This document shows, one piece after another, positions 27,251 through 34,214 of a DNA stretch of 34,214 nt. The notes below the pieces were generated by a model. It was not told where the DNA came from. It was given only the letters and a program-made list of their open reading frames with translations, and made no database searches. Every line of letters starts with the position of its first letter. Within the stretch, counting starts at the first letter, position 1. A program made the translations under genes and the position numbers. Where the stretch lies: assembly GCA_030615105.1 (NCBI GenBank), contig JAUWZV010000009.1, positions 1 to 34,214 of the forward strand. Reading direction: 5' to 3'. The stretch comes from Desulfobacteraceae bacterium. Lineage in GTDB: Bacteria; Desulfobacterota; DSM-4660; Desulfatiglandales; B25-G16.

Positions 27251-27564
27251 GGCAAAAAAACTATCTCTCCAGGCAAGGGATGTCTTAAGCCTAATTCTTT
27301 AACTGCCTTATTTTCTAAATACTCAGGGGATTTTAAAAAGGCTATCTCTAACTTTAACTTTCGGTTGTATTCCTCAATTTGCAATATCTCTTTTTTTAAC
27401 TGGATCAGTATATAGGCCATCTGGGTCCTTTTGAAATTCACCCAGACATGAGAAATTCCTGCTAATAAAAATAGAAAAAGCATGATTACAAGAAAATGGA
27501 ATAGTCTTTTAGATCCCCCTTTTCTCTCTTTCATCCAAAAATAACTCCAATTCTGTACCTGCAA
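27247..27564 (-). CDS. ftsL: FtsL-like cell division protein
   Basis: Small protein with a single TM and coiled coil between rsmH and ftsI; start may be the internal MKERKGG. Confidence 0.8.
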   Translation of the reverse strand: MQVQNWSYFWMKERKGGSKRLFHFLVIMLFLFLLAGISHVWVNFKRTQMAYILIQLKKEILQIEEYNRKLKLEIAFLKSPEYLENKAVKELGLRHPLPGEIVFLP

Positions 27565-27586
27565 TTCATTGAGGAAACAGTTACTT

Positions 27587-27813
27587 AAATTCTAAATCCT
27601 AAGTACTAAATCCTAAACAAACACTCATGCCCATTCTAGGCACCACGAAGGATGAAAATATTCTATTTTCGGACCAAATTCAAAATTCAAATGTCCAAAA
27701 TACAAAACTTTTGAACCAATGTTTCCCGATATCCAATTGCTAATCATGTTTAGATCATTTGAATTTTGGTATTTGATATTGTTTAGCATTTCGGATTTAG
27801 GGTTTAGTATTTA
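27587..27813. repeat. AT-rich heptad-built foldback in the ftsL/rsmH spacer
   Basis: AAATTCT AAATCCT AAGTACT AAATCCT AAACAAA versus GGATTTA GGGTTTA GTATTTA; inner CAAATTC AAAATTC AAATGTC CAAAATA CAAAACT versus TCATTTG AATTTTG GTATTTG. Confidence 0.8.
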
Positions 27814-27893
27814 AATCCTCATTTTCATGCCCTAATTATAGTGCATTGTATTTCAATCCTTTTTTGTGACCCAAGGGCCATGAAGGATTCACC

Positions 27894-28829
27894 TTAAATC
27901 CTTTCCGCTACTCTCATTATAGCGCTCCTGGATCTTGGGTTGACATTAATTTCAGCCTGGGTAGGCCTATGCCCCTTTTTCGTCAAGGCCTTCATCAATG
28001 GAGGCCGAGTGTCAGGAAAAACTGGCAGCTTTCGAGGATAAATGTCACCTTTCTCCCATAGGCGAAAGGCCTGTTTAACAAGCCTATCCTCCAATGAATG
28101 GTAAGATATAACCACTAACCTTCCTCCCTTAACAAGCAATAGAGGGGCCTTCTCCAAAAAATCAGCTATATTTTTTAGCTCCCTATTAACTGCTATCCTA
28201 AGGGCCTGGAAGGTCTTGGTGGCAGGGTGTCTTTTCCGAGGATGATGTTTAGCAGGAATAGTAGTTTCAATAAGCCGAGCTAATTGCCGGCTTGTTTCTA
28301 TTGGCCCTTTTTGCCTCTCTTCTATTATAGTCCGGGCAATCAATTTGGCCCATCTTTCCTGAGCATAGCCCCATAGAAGTCTCTGCAGCCTTTCCATGGA
28401 AATATTGTTAACTAATTCACTGGCAGTTACACCCCTGTCTTCATCCATTCTCATATCCAAAGGTTCGTCTTTAATAAAACTAAAACCTCTTCCAGACGAT
28501 TCGAGCTGATAGGATGATACACCAAGATCTAAAAAAATGCCGTTTACCTGATCAATTCCAATCCTTTTAAGTACCTTATCTAAGTTAACGTAGCTTTCCT
28601 TGATTATCTGGACCTTTTCTTCAAAAGGAGAGAGCCTTTCCTTGGCTAACCTCATCGATGATCTATCAATATCCAAACAAATCAATCTACCATTAGGAGC
28701 TATCCTTCTACAAATCTCCAGGCCATGTCCACCAGTGCCAATCGTACCATCAACATATATCCCCTCAGGAATCGTAACCAGCCACGAAATGACCTCATCA
28801 ACCATTACCGGTTGATGAGAAATGATCAT
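27894..28829 (-). CDS. rsmH: 16S rRNA (cytosine(1402)-N4)-methyltransferase
   Basis: HQPVMVDEVISWL, YVDGTIGTGGHGLEI, DLGVSSYQLESSGRGFSF, RMD, HPATKTFQALRIAVNREL. Confidence 0.98.
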   Translation of the reverse strand: MIISHQPVMVDEVISWLVTIPEGIYVDGTIGTGGHGLEICRRIAPNGRLICLDIDRSSMRLAKERLSPFEEKVQIIKESYVNLDKVLKRIGIDQVNGIFLDLGVSSYQLESSGRGFSFIKDEPLDMRMDEDRGVTASELVNNISMERLQRLLWGYAQERWAKLIARTIIEERQKGPIETSRQLARLIETTIPAKHHPRKRHPATKTFQALRIAVNRELKNIADFLEKAPLLLVKGGRLVVISYHSLEDRLVKQAFRLWEKGDIYPRKLPVFPDTRPPLMKALTKKGHRPTQAEINVNPRSRSAIMRVAERI

Positions 28830-28841
28830 CTTCTCCCCCGT

Positions 28842-28878
28842 AATTAATCAAAATCTTGTGGATTTTGAGTAATTAATT
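28842..28878 (-). promoter_or_regulatory. Strong hairpin just upstream of rsmH
   Basis: AATTAATCAAAATC-TTGTG-GATTTTGAGTAATTAATT; perfect TCAAAATC/GATTTTGA core. Confidence 0.6.
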
Positions 28879-28903
28879 GCAAAATGCAGAATGCAAATTG
28901 CCC
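28876..28903. repeat. 7-bp period microrepeat array
   Basis: ATTGCAA AATGCAG AATGCAA ATTGCCC. Confidence 0.8.
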
Positions 28904-29080
28904 GCCCTGGCGCGACTTGCTCGGATTAAGCTTATATCGCAGTAATATTTTAAAAACGACGTGCAATTGACTGCGCCCATGTAAGCCAGGTCTGGGCCAG
29001 GGAAAAATGTAAAATATATTAGTGAAGAAAAGCGATCTTGACTTTAAACCTGTCATTATCCCCATCTGTCGAATCTGGCT

Positions 29081-29108
29081 TTTGCACTTTGCACTTTTCA
29101 TTTTTCAT
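29081..29108. repeat. 7-bp period microrepeat array
   Basis: TTTGCAC TTTGCAC TTTTCAT TTTTCAT. Confidence 0.85.
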
Positions 29109-29155
29109 TGTCTGTTCAAAACTCCACCGAATTTTGAACAGATATTCTCTCCCTG

Positions 29156-29614
29156 TTAAATTCCCAGATCAGAAAGTGATTGACTTATCTCTGGAAAGGA
29201 TTTCTTGGCCCTTTCGAACTCTTCCTCCCATTTGGCCTTATCCCAGATTTCAAACCTGGTTAGGTGTCCGACCAAAACTACCTCTTTCTCTAAACCAGCC
29301 AGCTCTCTCAGATCTGAAGGAACCAAAATCCTACCCTGTTTTAATGGACACTCTATGGCACCGGATATGAAATAGCGGATATAGATGTTGGCAGCAGAAT
29401 CAAAGAGCGGGAGATTTATGGCCTTCTCTTTTATTTTCTGCCAATCATCCCTTGCAAAGGCCACCAAACAGTTGTTAAGATTGGTAACCACAAGGGATGT
29501 ATCACCCCTTTCCTTCAAAATCTCCCTGAACCTTGCCGGGATAGCCAACCTTCCCTTCTCATCAAGTGTATGTCTTGATCTACCCTCAAAAAACTCATTT
29601 ATGGGATTTTTCAT
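29156..29614 (-). CDS. mraZ: Transcriptional regulator MraZ
   Basis: FFEGRSRHTLDEKGRLAIPARFRE, second repeat LKQGRILVPSDLRELAGLEKEVVLVG; first gene of the dcw cluster. Confidence 0.97.
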   Translation of the reverse strand: MKNPINEFFEGRSRHTLDEKGRLAIPARFREILKERGDTSLVVTNLNNCLVAFARDDWQKIKEKAINLPLFDSAANIYIRYFISGAIECPLKQGRILVPSDLRELAGLEKEVVLVGHLTRFEIWDKAKWEEEFERAKKSFPEISQSLSDLGI

Positions 29615-29620
29615 GAATTT

Positions 29621-29650
29621 GACCCACTTTTTACCACTTTATGACACTTT
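29621..29650 (-). promoter_or_regulatory. Putative MraZ-binding boxes (three 10-bp direct repeats)
   Basis: Minus strand AAAGTGTCAT AAAGTGGTAA AAAGTGGGTC, ending 6 bp before the mraZ ATG. Confidence 0.75.
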
Positions 29651-29826
29651 CAAACAAAAATATCCTTTTGTCAAGAAAAAAATCAAAAAAATCAAACTAT
29701 GTCAGTTAAAAGATAAAAGTGAATTGATTTAAATGAATTTGAGGTTTAAAAGTGGACTTTCTCCGAAGAGTTTGGGTTTGGGATTGATAAATGACTTGAA
29801 ATAGTAGAGATAATATCGTGGGGAAG

Positions 29827-29961
29827 TTGCCTAAGTGCTTCGATTCGCAAATACAGTGACGTATTTTAACAAGTTAATTCGGAGTAATCTTCTTCGACCT
29901 TGAGCTCAGCCGAAGTCTAAATAAGTTCGTAATCGAACTTATGAATCGAAGGACTAAGCAA
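29827..29961. repeat. Foldback element in the cmk-mraZ spacer
   Basis: TTGCCTAAGTGCTTCGATTC (29827-29846) versus GAATCGAAGGACTAAGCAA (29943-29961); internal hairpin ATAAGTTCG-TAAT-CGAACTTAT (29921-29942). Confidence 0.65.
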
Positions 29962-30015
29962 TGAACTTATATTTGCTATGCTTTAAGTGACCTGTGGAGG
30001 CAGTGTCACATGTCA

Positions 30016-30684
30016 TCAATTTTTATCTTTCTTCATCTCCTTAATTATCTCTTCAACCACCTGATCAGGACTTAATTTCGTTGAATCAATTATCTTTGCA
30101 TCTCTGGCTGGTCTGAGTGGAGACAGTCTCCGATTCATATCCTGATAGTCTCTCTTGATGAGATATTTCTTTACCTTTTCCCTTGAAATAGACTCCCCTT
30201 TCTTTTGCCTCTCCTGGAATCTCCGGCTCACCCTTACCTCTAATGATGCATCAAGATAAAATTTGTGCTTGGCTTGTGGAAAGACAACTGTCCCCATATC
30301 CCTTCCTTCTGCCACTAAAGGACCTTGGGAACCGATTTTTCTCTGAAGCCTGGTCATCGCCTTCCGTACAGTATGAAGTGTCGAGACACTGGACGCTAAT
30401 AAATCTATATCAGGCTCCCTGATAGCCTCAGTAACATCCTCCTGCGCCAGATAAATCTTGGTTGAACCACCTTCATGGATAAATTTTATGTCGAGGCTGT
30501 TACATATTTTGGCTACTTCCTCTTCATCTTGTAAGTCTATACCTGCCTTCTGGATGGCAAGTCCAACTACCCTGTACATTGCTCCTGTATCAAGATAGGA
30601 ATAATTTAGTCTTTTAGCCAGGAGGCGGCTAACGGTGCTCTTTCCCGACCCTGTTGGTCCATCTATGGTTATTAGGTAACTCAA
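30016..30684 (-). CDS. cmk: Cytidylate kinase
   Basis: ITIDGPTGSGKSTVSRLLAKRL, YLDTGAMYR, EGRDMGTVVFPQA. Confidence 0.97.
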   Translation of the reverse strand: MSYLITIDGPTGSGKSTVSRLLAKRLNYSYLDTGAMYRVVGLAIQKAGIDLQDEEEVAKICNSLDIKFIHEGGSTKIYLAQEDVTEAIREPDIDLLASSVSTLHTVRKAMTRLQRKIGSQGPLVAEGRDMGTVVFPQAKHKFYLDASLEVRVSRRFQERQKKGESISREKVKKYLIKRDYQDMNRRLSPLRPARDAKIIDSTKLSPDQVVEEIIKEMKKDKN

Positions 30685-30685
30685 T

Positions 30686-31774
30686 TTAAGAAAGGATCTT
30701 CTCCAGGGTTTTAATAAATCTCTTGTTCTCTTCTGGCAGGCCTACATTTATCCTGATATAATCATTTAACCCAAAGCTTTCCATAGACCTAACTATGACA
30801 CCTTGCCTGAGCATACGCTGGTATGTTTCTTGTGCGCCGAGTGGAGTCTTGATCAAGAAAAAATTTGTCTGGGTAGGCAAATATTCAAGTCCTATCCGAT
30901 CTAACTGTGAATAAAGGAATTCAAGACCATCCCTTGTAAGTGTAAGTGTTTTTTCCACAAACTCATCATCATCAAGGGCTGCTAAGGCTCCAACCTGGGC
31001 CAGATAATTTACATTAAAGGGCTGTCTGACAAGGTTCATGCCATCTATGATCATCTCAGAGGCAAATCCATAACCAATCCTGAGCCCGGCTAATCCATAG
31101 GCCTTTGAAAATGTTCTCAAAACCACGAGCAGGGGATATGATTCTAATAATTCTATTGCGCTTGCAATGTTTGGATCTGTGGCAAATTCAATATAGGCCT
31201 CATCTAAAACAACTATTAAATCTGAGGGAAGGGCGTTTAAAAAATGGGAGATTTCCTCCTTGTTTAAAGCCTGTCCTGTTGGATTGTTGGGGTTACTGAT
31301 AAAAATGATCTTGGTCCTGGAGGATACTGCCGTAAGTATAGCTGGCAAATCAATGGAGAAATTTAATAAAGGCACTGTAACTATTTTTGCCTCAAAACTT
31401 TTAACAACCTTTTCATATAATAAGAACGTAGGCAAAGGAAGTATAACCTCCTCATCAGGTGAAAGAACGGTGTGTACAACCAACTTTATTATCTCGTTTG
31501 ATCCATTGCCTGCAATAATCTTGCTCATTGGCAATCCGAACTTCTTTGCCAACTTCTGTCTCAAATAATAGCAACTGCCATCAGGGTAACGATGGATATT
31601 GTTGAGGTTTTCTTTGATAGCCCTGATAGCTTTAGGTGATGGGCCCGAGGGATTCTCATTTGAAGCCAGTTTGATAGAACCAACTATTCCTAATTCTCTC
31701 TCAAGTTCCTCTATCGGTTTCCCTGGTGGATAAGGGGTTATGTTTTCAATGCATTTCCTCATTAATCTTTTCAT
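30686..31774 (-). CDS. hisC: Histidinol-phosphate aminotransferase
   Basis: KLASNENPSGPSP, GNGSNEII, ISNPNNPTG, VLDEAYIEF, RTFSKAYGLAGLRIGYG. ATG at 31774 has upstream GAGGAAG; the longer ORF start lies next to the IR. Confidence 0.95.
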   Translation of the reverse strand: MKRLMRKCIENITPYPPGKPIEELERELGIVGSIKLASNENPSGPSPKAIRAIKENLNNIHRYPDGSCYYLRQKLAKKFGLPMSKIIAGNGSNEIIKLVVHTVLSPDEEVILPLPTFLLYEKVVKSFEAKIVTVPLLNFSIDLPAILTAVSSRTKIIFISNPNNPTGQALNKEEISHFLNALPSDLIVVLDEAYIEFATDPNIASAIELLESYPLLVVLRTFSKAYGLAGLRIGYGFASEMIIDGMNLVRQPFNVNYLAQVGALAALDDDEFVEKTLTLTRDGLEFLYSQLDRIGLEYLPTQTNFFLIKTPLGAQETYQRMLRQGVIVRSMESFGLNDYIRINVGLPEENKRFIKTLEKILS

Positions 31775-31863
31775 GGTGAATCTTCCTCTTTTTTGTTTTT
31801 TATAAAGCAACCAGGAAGAAAAGTAAACCCTGTTAGGCTTTGCACAGGGCATGGAAGAGATAA

Positions 31864-32943
31864 GGGGACGTTCGTGCAGAAATTGCATAAATTCTTAAAT
31901 ATAGTCTTTCCTTTCAGACCCTTTCCCTGATGTAATGGCCCTGGTGATACATGAAGTTGTGACCCCAAGATAACGAGCTACTTCTGCTCCACAATAACCT
32001 AACTCCTTAACTGCAAGAAAGGATAATATCCGTCGGGCTTCAACAATTTCATGCCTTCTGCTTCTGGATTTAAGTTCACCAGTAGAAATATTATGGACTT
32101 TACACACCCTTTCAGCCAGTGAAGATACACTTATTTGTTTGGGAGCAAGCCTTAAATTCTCTTTTCCAATTTCATCTATCTCAGATAATACTGTCTCAAC
32201 AAATTCACCATCTCCCAATATCCTTTGATCAAAGGCCTGTTTTTCCCCACGTCTCCTTAAGGCCAATACCTCAGACCAAGTGCCCAGACTCCTTATAAGA
32301 CCACCACCTACAAGATCCGGTCTTCTACCCTGAGATATTGCCTGTTGAACAAATTTTAGATAGTTCTTTCTGCTATCACGACCACTTCCAAAATAGTTCA
32401 ATACAAATTCTGTATCTTGCCAGTCTCTTTTAACATATCCCATAAGTGCAGAATGGCCTGAGAATGGGGATCTATTTAGCCCTCTGATATCCTTAACTAA
32501 AGATGATCTTATTAAATTTAGATGAATATAGCGTACCAACTCCATTAAATATGTATCTTCCTGGCAGACAATAGATTTGTATCTATTCTGGAAGAGATGT
32601 CCGTGCCTTTTGTGGCGTCTGTTGAAATTGACCACATATCCGGTTAGTAATTTTCGCATACTTGATGAAAGTGGCCAGTTTTTTGTTTTACAAAGCAGGT
32701 GGAAATGATTTGGAAGCAACGTCCAGGCATATATGCTCAATGAACCATTAACTGCCAGTTCAGCCAACCGATCAATAAAGTCTTTTCGATCCTTTTTATT
32801 TAAGAAGATCTTTCTTCTTTCTATCCCCCTGCCCATAACATGATGTAATACACCAGGGGCATCTAATCTTGCTAACCGTGGCATGTGGCAAAAATCTCAT
32901 ATTAGATAATTGGATGTCAAGCAATTTCTGCACGAACGTCCCC
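31864..32943 (-). mobile_element. Compact Y1/REP-associated transposase element with perfect 23-bp inverted repeats
   Basis: GGGGACGTTCGTGCAGAAATTGC at 31864-31886 and its reverse complement at 32921-32943 enclose a single transposase ORF. Confidence 0.85.
31895..32884 (-). CDS. REP-associated tyrosine transposase (Y1_Tnp, HUH) with C-terminal DnaA domain IV-like HTH
   Basis: MPRLARLDAPGVLHHVMGRGIERRKIF, LLPNHFHLLCKT (HxH), RHGHLFQNRYKSIVCQEDTYLMELVRYIHLNLIRS; C-term LKSRSRRHEIVEARRILSFLAVKELGYCGAEVARYLGVTTSCITRAI. Confidence 0.88.
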   Translation of the reverse strand: MPRLARLDAPGVLHHVMGRGIERRKIFLNKKDRKDFIDRLAELAVNGSLSIYAWTLLPNHFHLLCKTKNWPLSSSMRKLLTGYVVNFNRRHKRHGHLFQNRYKSIVCQEDTYLMELVRYIHLNLIRSSLVKDIRGLNRSPFSGHSALMGYVKRDWQDTEFVLNYFGSGRDSRKNYLKFVQQAISQGRRPDLVGGGLIRSLGTWSEVLALRRRGEKQAFDQRILGDGEFVETVLSEIDEIGKENLRLAPKQISVSSLAERVCKVHNISTGELKSRSRRHEIVEARRILSFLAVKELGYCGAEVARYLGVTTSCITRAITSGKGSERKDYI

Positions 32944-33453
32944 CTTTAGGACTATAACATCTTTCGGTTATTTATCTTGAAGACCCTGGCTAAATCAGGG
33001 CATAGACACCAGGTTCAGACCGTACGCTGGAGATTATATCAGATAGCCGGTAAGATTGTATTTCATGGGGGACAGGTTTTTCTGAAAGTCAGAAGAGGTC
33101 TTTGCCAACTCTTTGCTGACATTCGCCTCAGGATATGGGAGTTTGCCACTACTTAGAGAATACATTACAGGAAAGTGGCATTTTAAAATTTTAGATAGAA
33201 TAGTGTGCCCAAAGTACATGCTGAGGATGTCTAATAGTCATGAAAATAGAGAGGTAGGACAATGGGTTAAAGGTGACATATATTTTTGATCTTTGTTTTT
33301 TCATGCTGAAATAACAAAACACACCAATTTGCATAAAATTAATCTCGGATTTTGGGAGTATGCAAAGACTTGACCTTTGAAATCTTTTTATTTAGAGTTA
33401 AAAATAATAAATTTTTTACAAAAGTGACCGTTTTTCCTTTAAGGGGGGACTGT

Positions 33454-34078
33454 ATGGTACCTTTCTTTCAAAGAAACATGATCTTAGGCCTCATTATTAT
33501 GCTGATTGTGCCAGGTTGTGTTGTTGCTACCAAGAAGGATTTTGTGCCTCCGCCGGTAAGATCCCCGTATAAAGGAGACTATAAGGTAATTGATATCGCT
33601 TATATGTCCGATGGTTCTGTAGAGGCGACTGTGGCAATGAATCTCAGGGGGGGTTGCTGACATGGTATTACCCAAGTCGATAAAACCTATTCAACCTATT
33701 AAGCAGCCTCAAGCACCTCCAAGGGAAGAACCAGGTGAGGTCTTTACAGGATTGGTAGTGGATAGCAGGGGATTTCAGGTAAAACCTGCTATGCCACCCA
33801 AGATCGTGGATGAGGATGGTAACGAGGTGTATGGTTCATCATATGTCAGCCGTGATTACGCAATAAGCCAAGGTATGGCTGGATATGCAAAGGATCTTAC
33901 TGCTGCCCAGACCAATCAGAGGGTTACTAATAATCCGTTCACTATAAAAGGGATAAAGGCAGCAGATACCGGGGACTCTGATATTGTAATTAGCAATGCA
34001 GATGCCGCTAAGATTAAAGGTGCGGGCGAAAATTTAAGCTTTTTACAACATTGCAAGGTGATGATTGTTTTAGACTAG
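33454..34078 (+). pseudogene. LPP20-type lipoprotein gene interrupted by a frameshift at a G7 tract (pseudogene, phase-variable gene or sequencing error)
   Basis: MVPFFQRNMILGLIIMLIVPGC (lipobox)...DGSVEATVAMNLRGGC* in frame 1, continuing in frame 2 as MVLPKSIKP...VISNADAAKIKGAGENLSFLQHCKVMIVLD; removing one G from 33647-33653 joins them. Confidence 0.75.
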
Positions 34079-34121
34079 ACCCTAATCAAGTGTAATTTTT
34101 TCGTGAGAAAGCAATAAAAGT

Positions 34122-34198
34122 ACTCGAAATGCCCGTCAGATAAGGTTATAATAGAATTATATAAAAACAAAACCTATCAGAAAGGAGCATTTCGAGTG
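34122..34198 (+). promoter_or_regulatory. Inverted repeat enclosing a promoter and sequestering the RBS/start of a right-edge ORF
   Basis: ACTCGAAATGC (34122-34132)/GCATTTCGAGT (34187-34197); TCGAAA-N17-TATAAT (34124-34152); AAAGGAG (34181-34187); GTG at 34196. Confidence 0.55.
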
Positions 34199-34214
34199 AA
34201 GAAAAATAATAACA
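34196..34214 (+). CDS. 5' end of an ORF truncated by the window edge (possible transposase)
   Basis: AAAGGAG then GTG AAG AAA AAT AAT AAC (MKKNNN...); identity cannot be determined. Confidence 0.35.

Noticed and set aside
13473-29108. CRISPR array interpretation of the spacer repeats
   Set aside because: Units are 7-8 bp, degenerate and tandem with no spacers, and no cas genes are present.
33034-33219. 61-aa minus-strand ORF between the transposase element and the lipoprotein gene
   Set aside because: No motif, no clear RBS and unknown composition; the region may be decayed sequence but that cannot be supported.

Overview
The window looks like a bacterial chromosome segment, probably Desulfobacterota/deltaproteobacterial by gene content (an inference). 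A plus-strand block (about 1-7.5 kb) carries the tail of an upstream CDS, tyrS, an RpoH-like sigma factor, a TPR lipoprotein, a DUF4292/LolB-like lipoprotein, a Mut7-C protein and an M48 peptidase-TPR fusion. A long minus-strand block carries a division/cell-wall (dcw) cluster in transcription order mraZ-rsmH-ftsL-ftsI-murE-murF-mraY-murD-ftsW-murG-murC-murB-ftsQ-ftsA-ftsZ, followed by a YgiQ-like radical SAM protein and a DUF885 protein. Upstream of mraZ lie hisC-cmk and a compact Y1/REP-associated transposase element bounded by perfect 23-bp inverted repeats. The right end holds an LPP20-type lipoprotein gene split by a frameshift at a G7 tract, then an inverted-repeat/promoter structure leading into an ORF cut by the window edge. 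The most unusual signal is in the spacers. Nearly every sizeable gene junction of the dcw cluster, and two junctions of the tyrS block, carries a short array with a 7-bp (once 8-bp) period. The word differs at almost every junction, several arrays are arranged as foldbacks, and several supply stop codons, start codons or N-terminal codons of the flanking mur/fts genes. All alignments and counts were made by eye; no searches were run.
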